Assembly: GCF_001400735.1 (NCBI RefSeq)
Contig: NZ_LJPW01000188.1
Span: 1 to 64,000, forward strand
Direction: 5' to 3'
DNA length: 64,000 nt
DNA from: Pseudomonas caricapapayae
GTDB taxonomy: Bacteria; Pseudomonadota; Gammaproteobacteria; Pseudomonadales; Pseudomonadaceae
Under the pieces are notes generated by a model. The model was not told the origin of the DNA, made no database searches, and saw nothing but the letters and a program-made list of their open reading frames with translations. Shown one piece after another: positions 1 through 7,351 of this stretch (positions are counted from its first letter, which is position 1; every line of letters begins with the position of its first letter). Position numbers and translations under genes: made by a program.

Positions 1-134
1 CCGTTCGCCCGGTATACACCGGGCGATACCTGTTCGATCTTCGCGATAGCTGGGCAGTTTTCCGCCGCTTGAGAGGTCATGGATATACCCAGCAGGGAGG
101 TAGCAATTGCAGCGCTGACTAATATTTTGTTCAT
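1..134 (-). CDS. Secreted DUF3757-like protein, N-terminal part (cut by window edge)
   Basis: Only the first 44 codons are in the window. The start at 134 is preceded by an AAGGAA ribosome site. A signal peptide is clear (MNKILVSAAIATSLLG then a Q-A-A cleavage site), and the mature part begins AENCPAIAKIEQ. This matches the start of the next protein (668-1105: SENCPVLSKIQQ), so the two are tandem paralogues. The pattern resembles small secreted pseudomonad proteins I associate with DUF3757, a family of unknown function; that assignment is from memory. The protein should be exported by Sec to the periplasm or beyond. Confidence 0.75.
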   Translation of the reverse strand, partial: MNKILVSAAIATSLLGISMTSQAAENCPAIAKIEQVSPGVYRAN

Positions 135-583
135 GATATTCCTTTGTTTGAAAATTCAATTCTTGATGTGTGTAGGCTTACGTGCGGATTTTTGGCGTGG
201 TGAGAGGATGGAAGCTTTTTGGGTCTGCCAGTTGGTTGCATATTTTCTATACGGTGCGTAACGGCAAGTTTGTTGTCTGTTGTCTCGTTATAAAGGCATC
301 TATGCTTTATTGCTGATTTGACCGTATTCAATGTACATGGGTTATCTTAGGCGCTAGACTATTTACTGTCTGCGCCTTCAGGCCTTAATTGTGTGTAGGA
401 AATGACGTTAGTTCGTGTGGGGATGGTGGGGGGGAGTTTTTGGAACCCTGGCCGTATATCCGTCACGCTAGATCTGATAAAAATCAACCTGAAGGCCGCC
501 ATCACTGCAATAAGAAAATGGAAAATATCCCTCTTATCCGTTCGTAATCGAACCAGGCGGTGACGCTCGGCTATTCGGCGTCT

Positions 584-612
584 CGTGGAAGGGGAAACCT
601 GTCAGGTTCCCC
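584..612 (-). terminator. Hairpin downstream of the 668-1105 gene; overlaps a degenerate hrp-box-like sequence
   Basis: GGGGAAACCTG and CAGGTTCCCC (591-612) pair with one bulged A, just past the stop of the minus-strand gene ending at 668. The U-tract is poor, so termination may be weak. The same bases read on the minus strand as GGAACC, 16 bases, CCACGAG, one mismatch from the hrp-box consensus GGAACC-N15/16-CCACNNA, pointing at the gene starting at 134. The terminator reading is preferred; both are tentative. Confidence 0.4.
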
Positions 613-667
613 CTTGTCGTTCTGTCATTGCATGTTTGGACGGTGTTGTTTTCCGACGGACAGTGGT

Positions 668-1105
668 CTATTTAACGAGCGTGAAGGTGCATTTCTCTGG
701 ATCGATTTCTTCACACACGTGATTGATCATGCCAAAGTAACCATCTTCTTTTTTCCAGTAATTTCCTTCGGTTTTTACGATGACGTCTTTTCCGTCTTTT
801 CCGATGAAGCGCATGTTTAACTTGTTGTCTTTTTCTATAGTGTACTCACAATATTGTAATCGTTGCGGTGCGCTGTCACTCTCCTGAGTGACAGTTGCAA
901 GTTTAAAGGAAAGCACCTTGAGGTTTTTTTCTATCTCTGTTGAGGACGTCCCTCTCCATTGTCCATTTTCCCCGCTTGCGGTGTAGCCGCTTGCATTATC
1001 CTGCTGAATTTTAGAGAGCACTGGGCAGTTTTCGCTCGCCTGGGCGGCCGCCGCAATTAACAGCAGGCATGACCCAGTCATGGCGCTGAATAATCTGTTC
1101 ATCAT
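668..1105 (-). CDS. Small secreted protein, DUF3757-like (paralogue of the gene at 1-134)
   Basis: A 145-aa protein with a Sec signal peptide (MMNRLFSAMTGSCLLLIAAAAQAS) and a mature domain beginning ENCPVLSKIQQ. Four cysteines in the mature part (ENCP, QYCEY, NHVCEE, EKCTF) suggest disulphides. An AAAGGA ribosome site six bases before the first ATG supports that start. It lies in tandem with a related gene ending at the window edge, so the pair arose by duplication. Similar secreted proteins of this size occur in P. syringae without known function. Family name from memory; secretion is well supported, function is not. Confidence 0.75.
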   Translation of the reverse strand: MMNRLFSAMTGSCLLLIAAAAQASENCPVLSKIQQDNASGYTASGENGQWRGTSSTEIEKNLKVLSFKLATVTQESDSAPQRLQYCEYTIEKDNKLNMRFIGKDGKDVIVKTEGNYWKKEDGYFGMINHVCEEIDPEKCTFTLVK

Positions 1106-1544
1106 AAATAGTCCTTTATTTATGTTTAATAGTTATTGGGCACGATCGATACAGATAACCGTTTTGTGAGTATGCGTTGCCGTTGTTGTTTGTCAAGGCA
1201 CTCCGAATACAATATTTGGCACTTAAAAAGCAAGCAGGCCAACTGATTGCACTGTTCTATCCACTCAGTAGCAATGCTTGCTGCAGGCTGGGCTTTATCA
1301 GAGTATCCAGCGACGCTTTTTCAATGTGTGCTCGCCATGCTGTACCACAACTTTATTTCGACAGGCTTTTCATCGATAAACACCTGTTTTCGTTACACGT
1401 TCTTCTACCTCCTTGCAGGATCACGTTGATCATCGGGTCATACACCGTTACCAGCAGGTGGTCCGTGAACCATGGGCCAGGCGACTTAGAGGTCTCCCGC
1501 CAAAGGCCTGGTCGGATTCGATGAGCCAGTAAACAGTTTGTCGG
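1106..1544. other. Gene-poor stretch with a possible AraC-type regulator remnant
   Basis: No convincing intact gene is visible. On the minus strand, about 1377-1500, a frame reads VYDPMINVILQGGRR, which resembles the Y-x-P-x-x-x-x-V-x-Q-G-x-x-R signature of AraC-family N-terminal domains, and stops shortly after. It has no start or HTH region and is at best a decayed fragment. It lies next to the decayed mscS copy at 1545-1756, as expected for an island edge. Confidence 0.3.
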
Positions 1545-1756
1545 CTGTGGTGCCGCTAACCGACTCCCCCCTCAACCCCACCCGCATATCCGCCCCACTA
1601 GGCTGCTGATACAAACTCAGCCCGAACTCCGGCATCACGGTAATCAGACAATCGAAAATATCTCTCTGTATCCGCTTGTATTCAATCCACACCGTGTTGC
1701 GGGTGAAACGTTAGATATCCGTCGGGATGTCCCGCGTGGTGCGGCTCAGCTGGCGT
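1545..1756 (-). pseudogene. Decayed duplicate of the 3' end of the mechanosensitive channel gene
   Basis: Read on the minus strand this encodes RQL...TVWIEYKRIQRDIFDCL, then VMPEFGLSLYQQPSGADM. It matches the C terminus of the channel at 8550-9842 (TVWVEYERIQGDIFDYL, VMPEFGLGLYQQPSGADM). Nucleotides 1563-1620 and 8591-8650 are nearly identical; the rest is diverged and carries an in-frame TAA after DIPTDI. The copy has no start and cannot make a channel. It is in the same orientation as the intact gene, so the two form direct repeats bracketing about 6.8 kb. The 5' edge cuts into the small ORF at 1746-1937, placing a recombination junction near 1757. Confidence 0.85.
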
Positions 1757-1937
1757 CAGTCGTGAGTGGCGTGTCTTTCGATAGTCGATAGATCGATTCT
1801 GACGTTTCGCCGTTGAACAGAACGCTCAAAGATCCTGTGCCTATCATTTCTGTCGCAACCAGCAGGCGCGAGTTTCCGGCTCGCTCGTGAGCTTGGTCAG
1901 CCAATATGTGTTGCGTGATGCCAAAGATGTTTGGCAT
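1746..1937 (-). CDS. Small ORF start-stop coupled to the HNH nuclease, possibly truncated
   Basis: A 63-aa frame beginning MPNIFGITQHILADQ. Its ATG overlaps the nuclease stop (TAATG), the usual signature of translational coupling in an operon, which is the main reason to believe it. The last codons (TTDAS, stop) run into the decayed mscS copy, so the original protein was probably longer and cut at the island junction. No family recognised. It could be the third member of the module made by the two upstream genes, or a fragment with no function left. Confidence 0.45.
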   Translation of the reverse strand: MPNIFGITQHILADQAHERAGNSRLLVATEMIGTGSLSVLFNGETSESIYRLSKDTPLTTDAS

Positions 1938-2590
1938 TAAATTCTGTTGCCTTTAGACAGATTGCAGGGCTCACAGAGGAGCTGCAGATTTCGAACGGTA
2001 TTGCTCCCTCCACGTGAAAACGGAACGATATGATCAAAGCACAACAGCTGGCGAGTACCACATTCGACACACATGCCTGCGTCGCGCTGCCAGACCTCTC
2101 GCTGCACTGATCGGGGGATCGCTTCTCGCCTTGGTGCGGGCGGTTTCGGGGCGGGCATACTGGAGACATCGACACGAATCGGCTCGCGCTTAGCGTCGTG
2201 AGAAGGTTGCTCAAGCTTACTGGTATCTGCACTTGCGGAAGCAAGCTCGTTTCCTGCCGTTAACGCTCGTATGTACTCAACCAAGTCGTTGAGTTCTCTA
2301 TCAGTCGTGAGGATAAACTTGAGCGCGGGTAGGCCTTTCTTGAGCCCCTCAGAAGCGTAGGTGCCGCTATGGCGACCTGCTTCACCAGGATATTCCAGCG
2401 CCATCTTTGGAATTTCCTGATTATCTGGGGGGTAGGGCAGCCAAACGTTACAAGCGTCCTGCCTTTTGGGTTGATCTACCTCAACCACCACTCCAATGTC
2501 TAAAATCCGGAATGCCTTTACCTTGACGCGTTCGCGAACAGGGTCCCCGAACTCCGTGGAGAAGCGCTCGATCACTTTTTGCTTCAGCAT
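1937..2590 (-). CDS. HNH endonuclease
   Basis: A 217-aa protein. Residues 1-130 match nothing I know; a Pro/Ala-rich linker (SSMPAPKPPAPRR) follows, then a C-terminal HNH fold at about 158-217. There CVEC and LLCEPCN supply a zinc knuckle, FDHIVPFSRGG carries the catalytic His, and VRNLQLLC gives the Asn. Such domains cut DNA and occur in restriction, homing and phage systems. A good ribosome site (AGGGAAAG) sits before the ATG. The gene follows the unknown gene at 2715-3329 with a 124-base gap, and its stop overlaps the next ATG. Nuclease fold is certain; target and role are inferred. The N-terminal domain could recognise DNA or a modified base. Confidence 0.9.
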   Translation of the reverse strand: MLKQKVIERFSTEFGDPVRERVKVKAFRILDIGVVVEVDQPKRQDACNVWLPYPPDNQEIPKMALEYPGEAGRHSGTYASEGLKKGLPALKFILTTDRELNDLVEYIRALTAGNELASASADTSKLEQPSHDAKREPIRVDVSSMPAPKPPAPRREAIPRSVQREVWQRDAGMCVECGTRQLLCFDHIVPFSRGGSNTVRNLQLLCEPCNLSKGNRI

Positions 2591-2714
2591 AACTTTCCCT
2601 GAAATTTTGGCGGTTGTTGCGGCGCAGGTACGGCTATGAAACGCCTACGCGTCACTCCATGCCCGTCGACACGAGTGAGTTCAAAAGCGCTGGTGATTGC
2701 GTTTGTCGATGGTG

Positions 2715-3329
2715 TCAAGCCGGAAGCGCTTCGCGCTCTGGGCTCCATAGCCGCTCAACCGCCCATAATGGCTGACCGCCTTGAAAAATTCGTATAGCTG
2801 CAATGTAGGCATCGTATGTTGATCTATCAAACTTCGTCCATGCCTTGCCCAGTGCCTTCGCAATAGCAAGCTTGCTCCGAAAGACCTTGAGATCGCTTTT
2901 ATGATCAATTTCAATGGATGAATTCAAGGCTTTCAGAAGCACCGCGTCGAGCGGTGGATGCAAGTTCTTCACGTGCGGATGGTCGTGGTATCCGGCGCAG
3001 ACGATCTTGATCTTCAGGTACATGTTCACAAGCTTCTGCGCGCGACCGTAGGTGCATACGAGCGCCTCGCGTGCGTCAGGCTCGCCTTTTGTGCGCTTGG
3101 GGTAATAGACACCTTGGGAAGCATCAATGACCGCTTGAATCCGCTCGTGAATAAAGTCGTTCATTTTTTCGGAGGGAGGCAAATGGTCGGCTGTGTTGAT
3201 TGCTCCCAAACCAGACTTCTCAATCAGATGTTTTGCCATAGCAATGGTATGGCCAGGCCCTTGTCGGGAGTAGGCTCTACCTGCCCCCCAAACAGCTAAA
3301 CTGTGCCGGTGCTCATAAATGTCATACAT
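2715..3329 (-). CDS. Unrecognised helical protein upstream of the HNH nuclease
   Basis: A 204-aa protein if started at 3329, where GGGGAAATTC precedes the ATG at good spacing; the frame is open further upstream to 3410. No named domain. Visible blocks: HRHSLAVWGAGRAYSR (8-22), TYGRAQKLVNMYLK (93-106), HPPLDAVLLKAL (124-135), AWTKFDRSTYDAYI (163-176) and PLWAVERLW (187-195). I recall uncharacterised proteins beside restriction genes sharing HRxAxWxAxRA, YGRAxK and HPPxDxxLL, but cannot verify this here. Mostly alpha-helical, no signal peptide, so cytoplasmic. It precedes the HNH gene on the same strand and is likely its operon partner. Function unknown; a defence role is inference from context. 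Confidence 0.7.
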   Translation of the reverse strand: MYDIYEHRHSLAVWGAGRAYSRQGPGHTIAMAKHLIEKSGLGAINTADHLPPSEKMNDFIHERIQAVIDASQGVYYPKRTKGEPDAREALVCTYGRAQKLVNMYLKIKIVCAGYHDHPHVKNLHPPLDAVLLKALNSSIEIDHKSDLKVFRSKLAIAKALGKAWTKFDRSTYDAYIAAIRIFQGGQPLWAVERLWSPEREALPA

Positions 3330-3378
3330 GCTGAATTTCCCCGGTTTCATTGACCGCGATACCCCCTTCCAAACACTT

Positions 3379-3570
3379 TCAAATCGCAACCTCAACGCTT
3401 CCGCGGCCAATCATCTGTGGCTTTGCCCAAAACCTTCCCTCCTCAGAATATGTGCGCGCCCCGAAGTGCTCGCTCATGATCGGCTTCATATCCAATGTTT
3501 CCACGGCGTCTTTGACTGCGGCCCTGAAATGCTCGAATCCTTTTACCACGGAGCTTATGAACACCTTCAT
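3379..3570 (-). pseudogene. Truncated DUF4062-domain gene fused to mscS flank sequence
   Basis: Starts at 3570 after AGAGGA. The first ~43 residues (MKVFISSVVKGFEHFRAAVK, then DMKPIMSEHFGARTYS) match the start of DUF4062, found at the N terminus of large NTPase or TIR-like signalling proteins. From about 3441 the homology stops; the last ~20 codons come from DNA about 77% identical to 8520-8600, around the stop codon of the mscS gene. The gene was therefore cut by recombination with mscS flank DNA and ends after 63 aa. It is almost surely non-functional, but records a lost defence-type gene. Confidence 0.75.
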
Positions 3571-3735
3571 CAGTACATCCTCTGACGCTGCCTCATGTGC
3601 AGATCTGGACTGCTGCCCGGTGGGATTGTTGCAGCTAATCTTGGTATTGAAGGGCGGATAAACGACCATATGATCAAACGCCTCTACATTCAGATCGGAC
3701 GCCGTACCATTTGTTATCGGGGCGCTCAGCTCTGC

Positions 3736-5856
3736 TCAAGGCCCTGCACGAACACCTTTCTCCTGAGCTTCCTTTACCAGCCGCTCACGGTCTGCAGGAA
3801 GCAGCATCCGGGCTTCAATCAGCGAATCTGCAGCTTTACTCACGGCAGACACATAAGCCTCCTTCGTGGGGTAGCGTTCCTCGAGGGAAAGGCGAGGATC
3901 TCCGGCCGCGATTCGCTCTTTCTTCGTCACGGCAAAGGGGAGAAAGCTGCCTTGGAAGTTACAAAAGCCACCATCAAAAAACTCGGGACGGAAGGTGTTC
4001 CAACCCGTGTAAGTCCCGATGGGAGCACCCAGATACACATCCCGAACGCCACCGACATCAATTCCGTCTGCATCCACTTGAGGCACCAGAAGGCCGTAAC
4101 TGCCAACCCCCGATTTCGGCGGTTCGTTTGTGAGAATGCCAGAGCTGTCTTCGGGGCGAAAGTCAGGTCCAAAATCAAGCACTTGCAGGCTATTGACGGC
4201 ACCGGTGTAGGGGAGCGCGGGTCGCGTAACGCCACCATAATTGGTCGCGGGGATGAGTGGGAAACTGACCCTGTCCGCCGGCACGAGGGTGCCGTCAGCC
4301 ACAGAAGGCTTTATCGACGCTGGCGGTGTCGTCTCATCACGAACCCAGCCAACGAGATTGATGAACGCTGCGCGCATTGTCCAGGTGTGTGGATTTGGAT
4401 TTGATTGAACCTGACAAAGCCCAAAGGGTGGGTTAACCGGGAGTGGCAAAGACGGCGGTGCATGCTGCGTACTTGCCATAATAAAGGTGCGGACGTTTTC
4501 CGGTTCAGGTGTATCGCGCAAGCCAAGTGGATCGGTAAGGCCAAGCGACTGGCGTCCCTCCCAAAGTTCAAGTGCCGTTGCCATGTGGAATATCAGAGGG
4601 CAAGTATTGTTATCGTTGCAGCGATCCAGCAAACCCTGCGAGCGTCCGGTAACAGGATCGGTTTCCCGGCCATAGGTAAACGGAAAATCGTAAGCAGGGT
4701 AGTCATGATCTACCTGCTGGCCCCACGCCCGGCCAGGTTGAGCAAATCGAATGTTGAGCGGCATCAGGCCGCCACCGATATGCGGCATCGCACCATCATA
4801 GACCCGCTGACCTTCCTCGCTGCGGTTGAAACCCAGCGCGATCATGCTGCGAATGAATCGCCCGGCCTGTGACGAGCCAGTGATAATCGACTTGACCTTA
4901 GGCCCATGCACTACAGGGTTGGGCACACCGGTATCGTCATGCTCAGACTGCTGGAAAAACGCACCAACATCCCGTGCGATAGCAAAACCAATACCCATTA
5001 CCGCCGGCTCCTTGGCCCGGTAAATCAGCTCGTAAAGCTTACCGGGCTGAAAACCAGCGGGTAGGCATATCTGGATTTCGTTCGGCGTATTGCAATCGCC
5101 AAACTTCCAGTCATTCACTGGAATTTCCTGTCTGGGCGCATTTGCTCGCGATCGCACCGTCAATGTCGGACGAAAGCCATCCGCGAGCACTTTGGTATTG
5201 TCGGTTTCAACCGATTTGTAGCTCGTATGAGGCGGCGTGGAGGTGAACCAACCTGCGGACAGATTAAGGCTGACGGTCGGCGAGAGCGTGGTCAACTCAC
5301 TGCGCACCACACCTGTTACCGGCGCCCCATCAGTATTTATGGCCGTCGGTAATTGCACCATCATGCGGTTGTCGCCCGGGGCAACGTCCCCCTGCCAGGC
5401 AAACGCGATCAGCGTCGTACCCTGGCGCTGTAGAAAACCGTCCCCGGCGACTTCGAAGTTGTTGAACGCTGCTGGACTACCCCGCATATCAGCGTTGAAC
5501 AATAACATCGCGCGCTTAGAGCCTCGATTTGGCACATCAAATAGAAGAATGTCAGTCGATTTAGCCACGTCAGCGGGACGCAGGATTGCAACATCAGTGG
5601 TGTATTCAACCATCCCACGACCGTTACGGGGCGCAAGTTCGATGTCTTGAATAATCTTGTTTTCAGACGCTCTTGGGTCTAACTCACCATGAGCGCGCGC
5701 AAAGACGCGCTCGTAAGCCCCTGTATTCCCAAAGCTTTCGCCTCCGAACGCGGGTTCGGTTCGCAGGATTTCCAATTGTGTAATACGGGCTTGGGCGGGT
5801 GCTGCAACGATCATCATGAAGCTTGCAAACGCTGCAGCATGAAACAGGCGATTCAT
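3736..5856 (-). CDS. Secreted alpha/beta hydrolase-domain protein (Abhydrolase_10-like)
   Basis: A 706-aa protein with signal peptide (MNRLFHAAAFASFMMIVAAPAQA). The start at 5856 is chosen because GGGGG lies seven bases upstream; an earlier ATG at 5877 has no site. The body resembles the large alpha/beta hydrolase family Pfam calls Abhydrolase_10: a beta-rich N-terminal half, then ITGSSQAGRFIRS with the G-S-S-Q-A-G nucleophile elbow, and a C-terminal half with HIGGG and PHTWTMRAA motifs. Substrate unknown; an ester or lactone is likely. It lies inside the island between a GNAT gene and the cut DUF4062 gene. Confidence 0.8.
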   Translation of the reverse strand: MNRLFHAAAFASFMMIVAAPAQARITQLEILRTEPAFGGESFGNTGAYERVFARAHGELDPRASENKIIQDIELAPRNGRGMVEYTTDVAILRPADVAKSTDILLFDVPNRGSKRAMLLFNADMRGSPAAFNNFEVAGDGFLQRQGTTLIAFAWQGDVAPGDNRMMVQLPTAINTDGAPVTGVVRSELTTLSPTVSLNLSAGWFTSTPPHTSYKSVETDNTKVLADGFRPTLTVRSRANAPRQEIPVNDWKFGDCNTPNEIQICLPAGFQPGKLYELIYRAKEPAVMGIGFAIARDVGAFFQQSEHDDTGVPNPVVHGPKVKSIITGSSQAGRFIRSMIALGFNRSEEGQRVYDGAMPHIGGGLMPLNIRFAQPGRAWGQQVDHDYPAYDFPFTYGRETDPVTGRSQGLLDRCNDNNTCPLIFHMATALELWEGRQSLGLTDPLGLRDTPEPENVRTFIMASTQHAPPSLPLPVNPPFGLCQVQSNPNPHTWTMRAAFINLVGWVRDETTPPASIKPSVADGTLVPADRVSFPLIPATNYGGVTRPALPYTGAVNSLQVLDFGPDFRPEDSSGILTNEPPKSGVGSYGLLVPQVDADGIDVGGVRDVYLGAPIGTYTGWNTFRPEFFDGGFCNFQGSFLPFAVTKKERIAAGDPRLSLEERYPTKEAYVSAVSKAADSLIEARMLLPADRERLVKEAQEKGVRAGP

Positions 5857-6042
5857 CTTTAACCCCCGATTTGTCATTTTTTATAGGTGGCTTTTGATGC
5901 TCTGATCAGTAAACGTCTAGCGAAGTCACCTCACCAACGCCTGGGCAGCAGGCATGAGAGCCTGGCTAAATAAATGTGCCATCTGTCGACCGAGGGCGAC
6001 TGGACTACCAATCGCCAAGGGACCGATTTTTCGCAGGTACAA

Positions 6043-6552
6043 CTAGCGAATCGCACGACACTCAAGATACTTGAGGTCGGTCAGATCTACCAACTGCTTG
6101 CGCATAGGCACGCAGGCCAATTGGAGCCCGGAGGGGGAGTTGTAAACAGCTTGCGCGCTTGCGGTGAAGCCACAGCGCTGATAAAAACTTTCAGCATTCA
6201 GCGTGGCTTCAAGGTGGATCTCAGCAAGCCCCGCGTTTCGGGCTAGATGCTCAAGATGAGTGACCATCTTTTTGCCTATGCCTTGGCCCATGAACTTGGG
6301 TAACACGAAGATTGCCTCCAGCTCCCCGCTCTGAAGATTTATCAGCCCTGTAGCCACAGGAAGTCCATTGACGCACGCCAAGTGATAATCGTTTTCCACC
6401 CATGATCTGTATTTATCCGTGAGTGGAACGCAAATCCAAGCCATCACTTGAGCATTCGTGTAAACGGTGCTGCATTGGTTCTGAATTGCCTGAAAGCGGA
6501 TATCGAATGCTGCCTCAGCATCACAACGCTCAGCTCGACGAATCTGCAACAT
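6043..6552 (-). CDS. GNAT family N-acetyltransferase
   Basis: A 169-aa protein started at 6552, where AGGAG sits seven bases upstream; the alternative start at 6576 has no site. GNAT motif A is visible as LEAIFVLPKFMGQGIGKKMVTHL, cut here to its core FMGQGIGKKM (acetyl-CoA pyrophosphate loop), followed by AGLAEIHLEATLNAESFY and the terminal strand CGFTASA. The family transfers acetyl from acetyl-CoA to an amine; the acceptor cannot be told. Upstream is a promoter, a leader and an intrinsic terminator (6594-6754), so expression may be controlled by attenuation. It could detoxify a small molecule. Confidence 0.85.
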   Translation of the reverse strand: MLQIRRAERCDAEAAFDIRFQAIQNQCSTVYTNAQVMAWICVPLTDKYRSWVENDYHLACVNGLPVATGLINLQSGELEAIFVLPKFMGQGIGKKMVTHLEHLARNAGLAEIHLEATLNAESFYQRCGFTASAQAVYNSPSGLQLACVPMRKQLVDLTDLKYLECRAIR

Positions 6553-6593
6553 CTTCACACTCCTGAGATTGGCCATCCTGAACGGAGAATGAG

Positions 6594-6622
6594 AAAGCCC
6601 CGTCCATTTCTGACGGGGCTTT
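6594..6622 (-). terminator. Strong hairpin 42 bases before the GNAT start: candidate attenuator
   Basis: AAAGCCCCGTC and GACGGGGCTTT form an 11-bp perfect stem with a 7-base loop and T-runs on both strands. On the minus strand it lies between the promoter at 6726-6754 and the GNAT start, so transcripts must read through it to express the gene. That arrangement suits attenuation; a simple boundary terminator is the alternative. Confidence 0.75.
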
Positions 6623-6656
6623 AGTCAATGCGCCTAGTGCCTACGCGCGCATCACC

Positions 6657-6719
6657 CTATGGCCCGCCCAAGGCGGTCATCAAGGTGCGCATCATGTTCA
6701 ACCGGTAGGTAATAGTCAT
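6657..6719 (-). CDS. Possible leader peptide upstream of the GNAT gene
   Basis: A 20-codon frame whose last twelve residues are MMRTLMTALGGP before a TAG. It lies between the promoter and the hairpin at 6594-6622. The expected transcription start is close to the first ATG, so an internal ATG pair (near 6693-6698) may be the real start; no good ribosome site is seen for either. The terminal Gly-Gly-Pro-stop is a context known to slow ribosomes. Translation is unproven. Confidence 0.3.
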   Translation of the reverse strand: MTITYRLNMMRTLMTALGGP

Positions 6720-6725
6720 GAATTT

Positions 6726-6754
6726 ATAGTCTGGGGATTTCTCTCAACTGTCAA
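6726..6754 (-). promoter_or_regulatory. Sigma-70-type promoter for the GNAT leader
   Basis: On the minus strand a perfect -35 (TTGACA, 6749-6754) is followed after 17 bases by GACTAT (6726-6731), which keeps the key A2 and T6 of the -10 box. The start site would be near 6719, giving a leader RNA of about 125 bases that ends in the hairpin at 6594-6622. Confidence 0.55.
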
Positions 6755-6771
6755 TATTGGCGCCTATAAAC

Positions 6772-6900
6772 CTATGCAGGCTGTCGAGCAGGCGTCCAGC
6801 GGTGTGGCAGAAACTCTGTAATTTCACTCGCCCGATGCGTCGGCAGTCGCATCAGCACATCGTTGAGATAGGCATACGGATCATGCCCATTCATGTGTAG
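6772..6900 (-). pseudogene. IS66-family transposase, C-terminal fragment
   Basis: The minus strand encodes HMNGHDPYAYLNDVLMRLPT, then EFLPHRWTPARQP and a TAG. This is the typical end of the IS66 TnpC transposase (NGHDPYAYL...DVL.RLP...LLPHRW). Nothing upstream of it survives: at about 6901 the sequence switches to an IS3-type element. It is a remnant marking past insertion next to hopAF1. Confidence 0.85.
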
Positions 6901-7351
6901 TGGTCTAATGACTCCGGACACTCATTTAGGCGAGAATATCGCCAGATAGAGGTGTCTGATGACCAAACAACGCCGTAACTTTTCCACTGAATTCAAGCGC
7001 GAGGCAGCAGGCCTCGTGCTTGATCAAGGCTACAGCCACATCGAGGCCTCACGTTCGCTGGGAGTTGTCGAGTCTGCGCCGCGTGGCGGGGTGAGCCAGC
7101 TCTAGCAGGAGCGCAATGGCGTAACCCCGCAGAGCAAAGCCCTGACGCCAGAGCAGCAGAAAATCCAGGAACTGGAAGCCCGGATTGCCCGTCTTGAGCG
7201 GGAGAAATCCGTTTTAAAAAAGGACACCTCACTCTTGCTACTACGAGAATTGCTTGCGACGTCGGGCTCCACCCCCCCCCAAAAAAAAAACCGGTTCGTC
7301 TGCGAACTGTTCAGGCAAAATCGAAGCGCTGCCGACAGCCGCAGCATCGTG
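6901..7351 (+). mobile_element. IS3-family element remnant (orfA decayed, orfB almost deleted)
   Basis: From 6959 the plus strand reads MTKQRRNFSTEFKREAAG, the usual start of an IS3/IS150-type OrfA, with the HTH block (YSHIEASRSLGV), then a TAG at 7103-7105. The frame goes on as TPQSKALTPEQQKIQELEAR, the OrfA coiled coil. Near 7272-7290 there is a run of nine C then ten A, after which only a short OrfB piece (ELFRQNRSAADSRS) remains before a stop at about 7355. The element is inactive. It abuts the 3' end of hopAF1, a common setting for P. syringae effectors. Confidence 0.85.

Noticed and set aside
442..470. Plus-strand hrp-box-like GGAACC-N15-TCACGCT
   Set aside because: Two mismatches in the conserved bases and no plus-strand gene follows.
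1177..1524. 115-codon plus-strand frame
   Set aside because: No ribosome site, no family, and it crosses the probable AraC-type remnant and island edge.
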